A stretch of 64,000 bases of DNA from Algisphaera agarilytica (lineage in GTDB: Bacteria > Planctomycetota > Phycisphaerae > Phycisphaerales > Phycisphaeraceae): the NCBI RefSeq assembly GCF_014207595.1, contig NZ_JACHGY010000001.1, positions 1,612,001 to 1,676,000 on the forward strand, given 5' to 3'. Of the stretch, positions 17,898 through 26,334 are shown piece by piece. A model generated the notes under the pieces. It searched no databases, was not told where the DNA came from, and saw nothing but the letters and a program-made list of their open reading frames with translations. The translations under genes were made by a program, and so were the position numbers. Numbering within the stretch: position 1 is the stretch's first letter; each line of letters begins with the position of its first letter.

Positions 17898-19259
17898 ATG
17901 GATTTTCTCATGGCCAACCCGGCGACATCGATCCGTGTGGATGCGCTGGCCAAGCGTGTGATGCAGCGCTGCGACCACCTCTCGAACCATACCCAGGAAC
18001 CCGGGCGGATCACCCGCTTGTTTTTGTCACCGGCGATCCGGGCGATCCACGTCGACCTTTCCGCCTGGATGCGTGAAATCGGCATGGACGTCCGCACCGA
18101 CGCCGCCGGCAACCTCGTCGGTCGGCTCGCCGCTTCGTCGCAGCCTCACGTCGAGCCGACGCTCTACGACAAGAGCTCAGACGAGACGCAGGTGCTCGAC
18201 GCCATCCAGCCCGATGCGCCGCGCCCGGTCTTGCTGCTGGGTTCGCACATCGACACCGTGCCGAATGCCGGCAAGTACGACGGGCTGCTGGGCGTGATCG
18301 TCGCGCTGGCGGTGGCCGAAAGGCTTCAGGAATTGCAGCAGCAGTTGCCCTTCGATTTGGACGTCGTGGCGTTCAGCGAGGAAGAGGGCGTGCGTTTCTC
18401 TAAGCCGTACCTCGGCAGCGCCGCGATCGCCGGCCGGTTCGACCCGGCGTGGCTGGATCGTCGAGACGACCGCGGCCAAACCATGCACAGCGTGATCACC
18501 GAGTTCGGCCTCGACCCGGCTCAGATCTGCAACGCCGCGTACAACCCGCAGCAGGTCCTGGGCTTCATCGAGATGCACGTCGAGCAGGGCCCGGTGCTCG
18601 AACGCCTGAACAAACCCGTGGGCGTGGTCAACGCCATCGCCGGGCAGAGCCGACTCATCCTCCGCTTCAGCGGGCAGGCAGGGCACGCCGGCACGACACC
18701 GATGTACCCCCGGCAAGACGCGCTGGTCAGCGCCGCACACCTCATCGCCGAGGTGCAGGACTACGGCCGATCGATCGACGGCCTCCGCGCGACCGTCGGC
18801 TACGTGAACTGCCACCCCAACGTCCGCAACGTCATCCCCGGCGATGTCGAGGTCTCACTCGATGTCCGCCACGCCATGGACGACGTCCGCGAGATCGCGG
18901 TCGAAGCGCTGCTCGAGACCGCGACACGTATCGCCAACGACGACGGCGTCGCGGTTGAGGTGCTGGAGAACCAGCCCCAACCCGCCACCGAGATGGACGC
19001 GGTGCTCAACGGCGTGCTCGCCCAAGCGATGGAAGACGCGGGGCACGAGCCGTTCGACCTGCTCAGCGGTGCGGGCCACGACGCGGTGGCGATGGCCGAC
19101 GCGTTTCCCGTGGCGATGCTGTTCGTGCGCCACCCCGACGGCGTCAGCCACAACCCAAGCGAGCGCGTGAACGAGGCCGACGTCGCGGTGTCGATCGAGG
19201 TTCTGACGCGTGCGGTGCAGCGGCTGGCCTCGCAGGTACGGGAGTCGGCCCTCACATGA
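17898..19259 (+). CDS. Allantoate amidohydrolase (M20 family)
   Basis: About 450 residues, M20 peptidase/carbamoylase fold with a binuclear metal site. LLGSHIDTVPNAGKYDG supplies His and Asp ligands, SEEEGVRF the catalytic and bridging Glu, EMHVEQGPVLE and VSHNPSE further ligands. The lid domain contains GQAGHAGTTPM. It releases ammonia and CO2 from allantoate to form ureidoglycine, the substrate of the next enzyme, whose start overlaps its stop by ATGA. N-carbamoyl amino acid hydrolases are close relatives, but the neighbourhood settles the call. ATG 17910, four codons in, is an equally possible start. Confidence 0.85.
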   Translation: MDFLMANPATSIRVDALAKRVMQRCDHLSNHTQEPGRITRLFLSPAIRAIHVDLSAWMREIGMDVRTDAAGNLVGRLAASSQPHVEPTLYDKSSDETQVLDAIQPDAPRPVLLLGSHIDTVPNAGKYDGLLGVIVALAVAERLQELQQQLPFDLDVVAFSEEEGVRFSKPYLGSAAIAGRFDPAWLDRRDDRGQTMHSVITEFGLDPAQICNAAYNPQQVLGFIEMHVEQGPVLERLNKPVGVVNAIAGQSRLILRFSGQAGHAGTTPMYPRQDALVSAAHLIAEVQDYGRSIDGLRATVGYVNCHPNVRNVIPGDVEVSLDVRHAMDDVREIAVEALLETATRIANDDGVAVEVLENQPQPATEMDAVLNGVLAQAMEDAGHEPFDLLSGAGHDAVAMADAFPVAMLFVRHPDGVSHNPSERVNEADVAVSIEVLTRAVQRLASQVRESALT

Positions 19260-20059
19260 GTGACACGCTTCCCCGGCCCGAAGACGTTGCTGCAGCGAAG
19301 CAGCACCCCGCCGCGCAGACGCGCACCCTCGTAAGCACCGACTACGCGGTGATCGCGCCCGACGGCCACGTCGTCGCCCCCCTCGTGGGCTGGAACCACA
19401 CCTCTGGCGTCGTGCTCATCAGCCCGAGCATGGGCAGCGCACCACGCCAGCCGCGGTTCACCCAAACCCTCGTGCAGCTGACCGACAAGTCGACAACAAC
19501 CAGCGCTGCGCCGGGCGTGCAACGCTTTGTCTACGTCTTGTCGGGCAAGGTGCGTATCAACGGCCAGGATCTCACAACCGACGGCTACGCCTGGCTCCCG
19601 CCGGATGTGCCTCACGACCTGCAAGGCGTTGAACCCGGAAGCCTGCTCGTCTTCGAACAGCCCTACTCCCCCCTGCCCGGCACGCCCGCGCCCGATGCGG
19701 TATTCGGCCAAGCGCTCGCGCAACCCGCCGAGCCGTTCATGGGTGACCAGCACGCCCGCCTGGCGCACCTCCTGCCCGATGAGACGGACGCGCGTTTCGA
19801 CTTCGCTGTGAACCGCTTCACGTTCGACCCCGGCACGCCGTTGCCCTTCGTGGAGACCCACCACAACGAGCACGGCCTCTACCTCCAGCACGGACAGGGC
19901 GTCTACCGCCTCGGCTCCGGCCCCACCGAAACCTGGTCGCCCATTACCGCGGGCGACAGCATCTGGATGGCCGCGTACTGCCCGCAGTGGTTCGTCGCCA
20001 CCGGCGACACGCCCGCCACCTACCTCTACTCCAAGAACGTCAACCGCGATCCGCGATAG
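19256..20059 (+). CDS. (S)-ureidoglycine aminohydrolase
   Basis: 267 residues, bicupin. The first cupin has FVYVLSGKVRINGQ and a Pro-rich WLPPDVPHDL; the second holds the manganese site in ETHHNEHGLYLQHGQGVY, matching the Glu-His-His-Gln pattern of UGlyAH (AllE/YlbA). It removes the amino group of ureidoglycine to give ureidoglycolate and ammonia. It is translationally coupled to the allantoate amidohydrolase before it and followed 17 bases later by ureidoglycolate amidohydrolase, so three consecutive enzymes are encoded in reaction order. Confidence 0.9.
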   Translation: MSDTLPRPEDVAAAKQHPAAQTRTLVSTDYAVIAPDGHVVAPLVGWNHTSGVVLISPSMGSAPRQPRFTQTLVQLTDKSTTTSAAPGVQRFVYVLSGKVRINGQDLTTDGYAWLPPDVPHDLQGVEPGSLLVFEQPYSPLPGTPAPDAVFGQALAQPAEPFMGDQHARLAHLLPDETDARFDFAVNRFTFDPGTPLPFVETHHNEHGLYLQHGQGVYRLGSGPTETWSPITAGDSIWMAAYCPQWFVATGDTPATYLYSKNVNRDPR

Positions 20060-20076
20060 CCGTGCGGTCATTCATT

Positions 20077-21336
20077 ATGTCTCTTGAACCCACCATCGAA
20101 ACCGATCGCCTGCTCGACGAGCTGCAACAGCTCGCCGCCATCAGCGACTGCCCCGAGCCACCGCCCGCGGTGACGCGCGTCGTCTTCACCGAGACCGACC
20201 TCAAGGCCCGTGCCTACCTGCAAGGCCTCTACGAAGACGCCGGGCTGACCGTCCGCGTCGATCCCATCGGAAACACGTTCGCCCGCTGGTGCCCGCCCTC
20301 GGCCGACGCCGACGCCCCCGCGGTGGGCACGGGGTCGCACTGCGACGCGATCCCCCACGCCGGGATGTACGACGGCACCGTCGGCGTGCTCGGCGGACTC
20401 GAAGCCATCCGCGCCCTGCAACGCGAAGGCTTCGAGCCCAAACGCCCCATCGAAGTCGTCATGTTCACCAGCGAAGAGCCCACCCGCTTCGGCATCGGGT
20501 GCAGCGGCAGCCGGGCGATAGCAGGCGTGCTCTCGCCCGAGGACCTGGTCAAGCTCACCGACGACGACGGCGACGACTTCGACACCGTCCGCCAACGCGC
20601 GGGCTTCACCGGCGATCTCGCGGATGTGAAACTCGCCGAGGACCACTACCACGCCTGGACCGAGCTGCATATCGAACAAGGCCCCAAGCTCGAAAAGCAG
20701 AACATGCCCATCGGCATCGTCATGGGCATCGCCGCACCCGCGACCTTCGTCTTCCACGTCACCGGCGAGGGCGGACACGCCGGGGGCGTGCTCATGCCCG
20801 AGCGTAAAGATGCGCTGTGCGCCGCCGCCGAGGCGATCCACAGCATCGAGCAGTTCGCCCGCTCCAGCCCGAGCCCCGACCTGGTCGCGACCGTGGGTGA
20901 GCTCGACGTGTTTCCCGGCGCGGTCAACTCGATCCCGTCAAAGGTCCGTTTCACGCTCGACCTCCGCGATACCGACGCCGACAACCGCGACCAGATCGCC
21001 CAGGCGATCCACGAAGACTGCAACGAGATGGGCCTGCGGCGGGGCGTGACGATCACCAGCGAAACCCTGAACGCCGACCCCCCCGCCGCGTGCGACAAGG
21101 CGGTCATCGACGCAATCGAAAAAGCCTGCAACGACGCCGACCTGCGTTGGTGGAAGATGGTCAGCCGGGCGTACCACGACTCCCTGTTCATGGCCCGCCT
21201 CGCCCCCACCGGCATGATCTTCATCCCCTGCCGCGACGGCGTCTCCCACCGCCCGGACGAGTTCTCCTCGCCCAACGAAATCAGCGCGGGCGTCGAGGTG
21301 CTCGCACTCACTTTGGCAGAACTCGCTTCGAGTTGA
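20077..21336 (+). CDS. Ureidoglycolate amidohydrolase, plant-type (M20 family)
   Basis: 419 residues, M20 fold with GSHCDAIPHAGMYDG, TSEEPTRFGIGCSGSR, ELHIEQGPKLE and SRAYHDSLFMAR followed by GMIFIPC. The TSEEPTRFGI and YHDSLFMAR segments are those I know from plant ureidoglycolate amidohydrolases and differ from the paralogue two genes upstream, which has SEEEGVRF. It would hydrolyse ureidoglycolate to glyoxylate, two ammonia and CO2 and so finish purine ring breakdown. The ATG at 20077 lies after the upstream stop; the longer open frame beginning at 19987 overlaps the bicupin gene and is not used. Confidence 0.82.
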   Translation: MSLEPTIETDRLLDELQQLAAISDCPEPPPAVTRVVFTETDLKARAYLQGLYEDAGLTVRVDPIGNTFARWCPPSADADAPAVGTGSHCDAIPHAGMYDGTVGVLGGLEAIRALQREGFEPKRPIEVVMFTSEEPTRFGIGCSGSRAIAGVLSPEDLVKLTDDDGDDFDTVRQRAGFTGDLADVKLAEDHYHAWTELHIEQGPKLEKQNMPIGIVMGIAAPATFVFHVTGEGGHAGGVLMPERKDALCAAAEAIHSIEQFARSSPSPDLVATVGELDVFPGAVNSIPSKVRFTLDLRDTDADNRDQIAQAIHEDCNEMGLRRGVTITSETLNADPPAACDKAVIDAIEKACNDADLRWWKMVSRAYHDSLFMARLAPTGMIFIPCRDGVSHRPDEFSSPNEISAGVEVLALTLAELASS

Positions 21337-21340
21337 TTCT

Positions 21341-21479
21341 TTGAACGCCAAGTTGCCAAGAAGCCAAGAGAGACAGAGAGAACCTGTCAATTTGCTTTCT
21401 TAACCCACCACTACATTCAGGTGTAGATGGTGATTGATCATTGTTGCCTTGCTTGGCAACTTGGCCCCTTGGCGTTCAA
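21341..21479. repeat. Inverted GCCAAG repeat arms
   Basis: A 28-base arm at 21341-21368 (starting TTGAACGCCAAG, with GCCAAG three times at 8-base spacing) is repeated in inverse at 21452-21479, with 24 of 28 positions identical. The arms lie exactly between the convergent stops of ureidoglycolate amidohydrolase and urate oxidase and enclose 83 AT-richer bases. It may serve as a transcript end or be a small mobile repeat. Confidence 0.6.
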
Positions 21480-22325
21480 TCACTGTCGAGTCACGGTCCC
21501 GGTGATGTACCCATACGGCTCATCCGTCACGTGGAACACCTCGTTGTCGTTGGTCCGCCCCAACGGCTCAAGATTGAATCTCAGATGGTGCTTGTTGGGC
21601 ATGGTCAGCGTAATGCTTGTCGCATCGGCACACGTATCGAGCCCGGCATTGGCCATGAGGTAGAGCGTTTCCTGAACCGACTTGCTGTAGTGGTCGGTGA
21701 ACTTAGCGAGCATCGCGTCGCGGATCGCAGCGCGGGCGGCGGCGAAGTCGGTGTCGGCCGAGGCGTAGTCCCAGCTCGCGGTGAGCACGGTGGCGAAGAT
21801 GCGGTCGTCGGTGTCGGGCAGGGTGCGGTATTCGTCGCGGTGGAAGTTCTCGAAACCGGTCTGCGTGGTCTTGGCGATCATCAAGTCGTCCAGCCCGGCC
21901 GAGACGGTCGTGGCTTGGCCCCGCTCGGCCACCACGGTCGCGGTGGGTGTTTCGCCGTCGCTTCCGGTAAAGCAGTGCCCGTGTCCGTCGAGGCGGTGCC
22001 AGCGGTGCTCGCGCAGCTCGACGGTGGCTTTGGTCAGGTGGTCGTACTGCGAAAGGAAATGTTCAGCCAGCGTGACGCCGAAGGATTCGATCGTGTCGAA
22101 CGGGTCGTCTTTCGCCTTGGCGTACACGGTGTTGCGGCAGGTGTCGGTGGCGACGACGTTGGTGTTGTCGCCAAGGGTGTACGACTCGGCGAGGTCACCT
22201 TCGAGTGTGACCGCGACGGTCGCTTCGATGAACTCGTGGTGCTGCGGATCGTTAGCGCTGCGTTTGATCTTGCTGACGCGCACGCGGTGCTTGCCGTAGG
22301 CGTTGTGCGATAGAGGATGAGGCAT
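21480..22325 (-). CDS. Urate oxidase (uricase)
   Basis: 281 residues, cofactor-free uricase of the tandem T-fold family. NTNVVATDTCRNTVY, with the catalytic Thr-Asp-Thr, KTTQTGFENFHRDEYRTLP and MPNKHHLRFNL are family signatures. It oxidises urate to 5-hydroxyisourate, which the HIU hydrolase encoded 2 kb away opens. ATG 22325 starts the recognised N-terminus (HNAYGKHRVRVSKIKR); the frame is open to 22481 but that part overlaps the divergent allantoinase gene. A GAGAG-like site lies upstream. Confidence 0.93.
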   Translation of the reverse strand: MPHPLSHNAYGKHRVRVSKIKRSANDPQHHEFIEATVAVTLEGDLAESYTLGDNTNVVATDTCRNTVYAKAKDDPFDTIESFGVTLAEHFLSQYDHLTKATVELREHRWHRLDGHGHCFTGSDGETPTATVVAERGQATTVSAGLDDLMIAKTTQTGFENFHRDEYRTLPDTDDRIFATVLTASWDYASADTDFAAARAAIRDAMLAKFTDHYSKSVQETLYLMANAGLDTCADATSITLTMPNKHHLRFNLEPLGRTNDNEVFHVTDEPYGYITGTVTRQ

Positions 22326-22372
22326 GGGTAGAAACTCTCTTGGTTGGGATACGCAAAGAACAGGCGACCCCG

Positions 22373-22378
22373 TAGCAT
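22373..22378 (+). promoter_or_regulatory. -10 box TAGCAT of allantoinase
   Basis: TAGCAT ends 8 nt before ATG 22387, so the allantoinase operon messenger would have little or no leader. It sits in the short gap between divergent urate oxidase and allantoinase. Confidence 0.45.
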
Positions 22379-22386
22379 AGTGGAAC

Positions 22387-23685
22387 ATGACCACGCCACA
22401 AGACCTTTCAATTCGCAGTAAAAGAGTGCTGTTGCCCGACGGTGAATCGCCCGCCACGGTGCGCATCCGGGACGGGCGCATCGCTTCGATCGAGGCTTAT
22501 GAATCCGAGGCCCCCAACGTTGAAGACCTCGGCGACGCGGTGCTGATGCCCGGCCTGGTCGACACGCATGTTCACCTCAACGAGCCCGGACGTACGGAAT
22601 GGGAAGGCTTCGCCACCGGCACCGCCGCGGCAAGGGCCGGCGGGTTCACGACACTGATCGACATGCCTTTGAACTCTTCGCCGGTGACGACGAGCGCCGA
22701 AGCGCTAAGCAGCAAGCGGCTTGCGAGTGAAGGACAACTCTCGGTGGACGTCGGCTTCTACGGCGGACTTGTTCCCGGCAACGCCGACCGCATGGGCGAG
22801 TTAATCGACGCGGGTGTCCGTGGCATCAAGGCGTTCCTCTGCCACAGCGGGATCGGTGAGTTTCCTAATGCGACCGAAAACGACCTGCGCCAGGCGATGC
22901 CCGTGCTCGCCGAGCGCGGGGTGCCGTTGCTGGCCCACGCCGAACTCGCCTCGGAGGACGTGCCCGCGATGGCCGACCCGAGGAAGTACGCCGACTACCT
23001 CGCCACGCGTCCGCCGTCGTTCGAGCGTGACGCGATTGCGTTGTTGATCCGGCTATGTCGCGAGACCGGCTGCCGCACGCACATCGTGCACCTCGCGGAT
23101 GCCGGCTGTCTGCCGATGTTGGCCGAGGCGAAGAACCAAGGCCTGCCGATCACCGTCGAGACCTGCCCGCACTACCTCGCGTTCGCCGCGGAGAACATCC
23201 CCGACGGTTTCACGCTGGCCAAGTGTGCCCCGCCGGTGCGTGACGAGGGCAACCGCCGGGCGCTGTGGGACGCGTTGCAGTCGGGGCTGATCGACATGGT
23301 TGTGTCCGACCACTCGCCCTGCCCGCCCGACATGAAGTCGCTGGAAGAAGGCAGCTTCGAGAAAGCCTGGGGCGGGATCAGTTCGTTGCAACTCGGGCTG
23401 TCGATCATCTGGAAGATGGCCCAGGAAGCGGGGCTTGGTCTGCGTGACGTCGCGGCGTGGATGGGCGCATGCCCCGCGCAGCTCGTCGGTGTCCCCTTCG
23501 GCATCGAACCCGGCCACCCGGCCCACCTGTTCGCGTTCGACCCTGATGCGGTGTGGGCGCCGTTCCCCGATGACCTGCTGCACCGCCACAAGCTCACGCC
23601 GTACCTGGGCATGGAGATGCGCGGCCGGGTGCTCCGCACCTACGTGCACGGCAACCCCGAGCTCCTGGCTGGACAACTCGTATGA
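22387..23685 (+). CDS. allB: Allantoinase
   Basis: 432 residues, cyclic amidohydrolase. PGLVDTHVHLNEPGRTEWEGF is the metal-binding allantoinase/dihydroorotase signature, followed by KAFLCHSGIGEF with the carbamylated Lys, and VSDHSPCPP. The IGEFP and SPCPP segments favour allantoinase over dihydroorotase. It opens the hydantoin ring of allantoin to allantoate. Its stop overlaps the OHCU decarboxylase start by ATGA, so allB, the decarboxylase and HIU hydrolase form an operon or adjacent units. Confidence 0.93.
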   Translation: MTTPQDLSIRSKRVLLPDGESPATVRIRDGRIASIEAYESEAPNVEDLGDAVLMPGLVDTHVHLNEPGRTEWEGFATGTAAARAGGFTTLIDMPLNSSPVTTSAEALSSKRLASEGQLSVDVGFYGGLVPGNADRMGELIDAGVRGIKAFLCHSGIGEFPNATENDLRQAMPVLAERGVPLLAHAELASEDVPAMADPRKYADYLATRPPSFERDAIALLIRLCRETGCRTHIVHLADAGCLPMLAEAKNQGLPITVETCPHYLAFAAENIPDGFTLAKCAPPVRDEGNRRALWDALQSGLIDMVVSDHSPCPPDMKSLEEGSFEKAWGGISSLQLGLSIIWKMAQEAGLGLRDVAAWMGACPAQLVGVPFGIEPGHPAHLFAFDPDAVWAPFPDDLLHRHKLTPYLGMEMRGRVLRTYVHGNPELLAGQLV

Positions 23686-24194
23686 ACCTGCAAACCCTCA
23701 ACACCCTGTCCGAACTCGACGCCCAGGAGCGCTTTCTCGGCTGCTGCGGCACCGCGTGGTGGGCCCAGCAGATGGCCGCCTGCCGACCCTTCCAGAACAC
23801 GCCCCAGCTCCACGACACCGCGGACGCGATCTTCGATCAGATGGCCGAGGGGCACTGGCTCGAAGCGTTCGCCGCGCACCCGAAGATCGGCGATGTCGAT
23901 TCGCTGCGGATGAAGTTCGCCGGCAACAAGCAGTGGTCGGCCGGGGAACAAGCGGGCGTGGACAACGCGGACGAAGGCGTCTTGGCCGAGCTCGCCGACG
24001 CGAACGACGCCTACGAGAAGCGCTTCGGCTACATCTTCATCATCTGCGCTTCCGGGCTCACTGCCGACCAGATGCTCGGGTCGCTGAACCAACGCCTGCG
24101 CCACGACCCCATGGCCGAGGCCCCCATCGCGGCGGGCGAGCAACGCAAAATCACCCACCTCCGGCTCGACAAACTCATGGTCGACGAAGACTAA
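23682..24194 (+). CDS. OHCU decarboxylase
   Basis: 170 residues, the normal size of 2-oxo-4-hydroxy-4-carboxy-5-ureidoimidazoline decarboxylase. The signature AAHPKIGD (catalytic His), SAGEQAG and GYIFIICASGL are present. It produces S-allantoin from OHCU, the step before the allantoinase encoded upstream. The start overlaps the allantoinase stop. Confidence 0.93.
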   Translation: MNLQTLNTLSELDAQERFLGCCGTAWWAQQMAACRPFQNTPQLHDTADAIFDQMAEGHWLEAFAAHPKIGDVDSLRMKFAGNKQWSAGEQAGVDNADEGVLAELADANDAYEKRFGYIFIICASGLTADQMLGSLNQRLRHDPMAEAPIAAGEQRKITHLRLDKLMVDED

Positions 24195-24231
24195 GTAAAG
24201 ACCAACAGTCGGGTTTCTCCCCTTCAGCGGG

Positions 24232-24237
24232 TACAAT
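24232..24237 (+). promoter_or_regulatory. -10 box TACAAT of HIU hydrolase
   Basis: TACAAT ends 6 nt before ATG 24244. It implies a separate leaderless transcript for HIU hydrolase, apart from any read-through from the decarboxylase gene 49 bases upstream. Confidence 0.5.
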
Positions 24238-24243
24238 CACCCC

Positions 24244-24588
24244 ATGAGCGATTCACCCCTGACCACGCACGTTCTCGACACCGCCCTGGGCAAACCCGCC
24301 GCGGGGATGCGCATCGTTCTCGAACGCGCCGGCGACGAGGGCTACGAGCAGATCGCCGCGGGGACCACCAACCAAGACGGCCGCATCACCGACCTGATCC
24401 CCGCCGACGAATTCACGCCGGGGCAATACCTCATCCACTTCGACACGTCCGACTACTTCGCCACCTCGAAACGTGAAACGTTCTACCCCGAAGTTGCGGT
24501 GCTGTTCACCGTGAAGGATGCCGGGCAGCACCACCACGTGCCGCTGCTGGTGTCGCCGTTTGGCTATTCGACCTATCGCGGCAGTTAA
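24244..24588 (+). CDS. 5-hydroxyisourate hydrolase (transthyretin-like)
   Basis: 114 residues. LTTHVLDTALGKPAAGM at the N-terminus and the C-terminal tetrapeptide YRGS are the two diagnostic motifs; the middle has HFDTSDYF and FYPEV. It hydrolyses 5-hydroxyisourate to OHCU. There is no signal peptide, so it acts in the cytoplasm with the other steps. Confidence 0.95.
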   Translation: MSDSPLTTHVLDTALGKPAAGMRIVLERAGDEGYEQIAAGTTNQDGRITDLIPADEFTPGQYLIHFDTSDYFATSKRETFYPEVAVLFTVKDAGQHHHVPLLVSPFGYSTYRGS

Positions 24589-24595
24589 ACACTCT

Positions 24596-24640
24596 ACGTT
24601 TAGCACGCGGAATGGCGATCTTCGACCGCCCGCTAAACGT
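24596..24640. repeat. Inverted repeat between HIU hydrolase and adenine deaminase genes
   Basis: ACGTTTAGC (24596-24604) is mirrored by GCTAAACGT (24632-24640). Inside lies a second stem, GGCGATC facing GACCGCC around TTC. It sits between convergent genes and could stop transcription both ways. Its core resembles the hairpin of the element at 63700 (both contain TCTTCGACC). Confidence 0.5.
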
Positions 24641-24653
24641 CGTGACCTCACCG

Positions 24654-26297
24654 TCAAACCCAGAGATCGGCAAAGCCGAACGATTCGCCGTCGAACAGCC
24701 CGCGGTCGCTGAGCTTGAGGCTCGGGATGACCAGCAGGGCCATGAAACTCAGTGTCATGTACGGAGCACGCAAATCAGACCCCATCGCCTTGGCGAGGTG
24801 GTCGAGTGATTCGTAAGCGTTGGCCACCACGTCACACGGATCAAGCGAAATCAACCCCGCCACGGGCAGCGGCAGTGTTTCGACGCGATCTCCATCCACT
24901 GCCGAGAGACCGCCGCGCATCTCGACCACCGCGTTCACCGCCGTGGCGAGTTCCGCATCACTCGCGCCGACGGCGACGATGTTGTGCGAGTCGTGCCCCA
25001 CCGACCCGGCGATCGCGCCACGCTGCAAGCCAAAGCCCGTCACAAATCCCACCGCCGGCGGAGCATCCGCATACCGGTTCACCACCGCGATCTTCAACAG
25101 GTCGCGCGGCGGGTCGGCCAAGGCGGCGCCATCCTCCACCGCGGGCTCAAGCTCCAACGCATGCGTCACCAGCTGCCCATCGATCGCCTCGATCACCCGC
25201 AACGACTTACCGGGCTCGGCGGGGACCGCGAAGTCTTCCGTGGACTTGGGCGAGCAATCGAAACGGTTGATCGCCTCGGCGGGCTTGACCTCGAGCTTCG
25301 ACTCGCGTCCCTGGGCCACGCAGACCCCGTCGATAAACGTGCGCAGCACGTGGAAACCGGTGAGCGAATCGACCTCGATGAAGTCGGCCGGATCGCCGAC
25401 GCGGAGCTGCCCCACGGGCAGGCCGTAGTGCTCAACGGGCGTGATGCACGCGGCCTGCAACACGTTGAACACGTCCGCGCCATCGGCCACAGCACGACGG
25501 ACCAGGGCGTCGAGGTGCCCGTGGACCAGCTCGTCGGGGTGCTTGTCGTCGCTGCAGAGCATGACCCGGCCGGGGAACTCATCGATGAGCGGGAAAAGTG
25601 CTTCGAAGTTGCGGGCCGCCGAGCCTTCGCGGATCTGGATCGTTGCCCCGGCGGCGAGTTTGTCGAGCGCCTCGGCCTTGGTGAAGCACTCGTGGTCGGT
25701 GCTGATGCCCGCGGCGTGGTAGCGCTTGGCGTCGTCGCCACGCAGGCCCGGGGCGTGGCCGTCGACGGGCTTACCCCGCCGCTGCGCCGCGGCGATCATC
25801 GCCAACAGGTCCGCGTCGCCCGCCAACACGCCGGGGAAATTCATGACCTCGCTGAGGTAGAAGATGCGCGGATCGTCGAGCAACGCGGTCACGTCTTCCA
25901 CGCCCAAGGCCGCGCCTGCGGTTTCGAACGTGGTGGCGGGGACGCACGACGGGGCCCCGAACGCAAACTTGAACGGCACGGTCGCGGCGTTGTCGAGCAT
26001 GTACCGCACGCCGGGCACGCCGAGCACGTTGGCGATCTCGTGCGGGTCGCTCACCGTGGCGACCGTGCCGTGCACCACCGCCGCCGCCGCGAAGTGGGCC
26101 GGGGTGAGCATCGAGCTTTCGATGTGGACGTGGGCGTCGACGAAGCCCGGCAGGACAAAGCCCTTGGGTTCGAGGCCGACGGATGCGGGCGCGATGGAAG
26201 CGATGCGGCCGTTTTCAACGGTGATCGTCGCCGGTCGCACCGCGCGGGCGGGGATATCAACCAGATGGGTATCGAGCGTAAATGAATGATCGGGCAC
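24654..26297 (-). CDS. Adenine deaminase
   Basis: About 547 residues, amidohydrolase superfamily, Ade type. VLPGFVDAHVHIESSMLTP is the diagnostic adenine deaminase metal motif; VSDPHEIANV, VDGHAPGL, CSDDKHPD and SVGHDSHNIV are further conserved segments. It deaminates adenine to hypoxanthine, which xanthine dehydrogenase oxidises. I place the start at GTG 26297, because a TATTCT box ends five bases before it and it avoids overlap; the frame is open to an ATG at 26372, which would overlap pyruvate kinase by 38 bases. Confidence 0.9.
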   Translation of the reverse strand: MPDHSFTLDTHLVDIPARAVRPATITVENGRIASIAPASVGLEPKGFVLPGFVDAHVHIESSMLTPAHFAAAAVVHGTVATVSDPHEIANVLGVPGVRYMLDNAATVPFKFAFGAPSCVPATTFETAGAALGVEDVTALLDDPRIFYLSEVMNFPGVLAGDADLLAMIAAAQRRGKPVDGHAPGLRGDDAKRYHAAGISTDHECFTKAEALDKLAAGATIQIREGSAARNFEALFPLIDEFPGRVMLCSDDKHPDELVHGHLDALVRRAVADGADVFNVLQAACITPVEHYGLPVGQLRVGDPADFIEVDSLTGFHVLRTFIDGVCVAQGRESKLEVKPAEAINRFDCSPKSTEDFAVPAEPGKSLRVIEAIDGQLVTHALELEPAVEDGAALADPPRDLLKIAVVNRYADAPPAVGFVTGFGLQRGAIAGSVGHDSHNIVAVGASDAELATAVNAVVEMRGGLSAVDGDRVETLPLPVAGLISLDPCDVVANAYESLDHLAKAMGSDLRAPYMTLSFMALLVIPSLKLSDRGLFDGESFGFADLWV

Positions 26298-26302
26298 AAC
26301 GC

Positions 26303-26308
26303 AGAATA
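26303..26308 (-). promoter_or_regulatory. -10 box TATTCT of adenine deaminase
   Basis: Read on the minus strand, TATTCT ends 5 nt before GTG 26297. It supports that start and a leaderless messenger, independent of pyruvate kinase upstream. Confidence 0.45.
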
Positions 26309-26334
26309 GCACGGCCCGGGCGGCAAGTCTCGGA

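Noticed and set aside
19987-20076. Longer N-terminus for ureidoglycolate amidohydrolase
   Set aside because: It would overlap the bicupin gene by 73 bases and gives an Arg/His-rich stretch without family resemblance.
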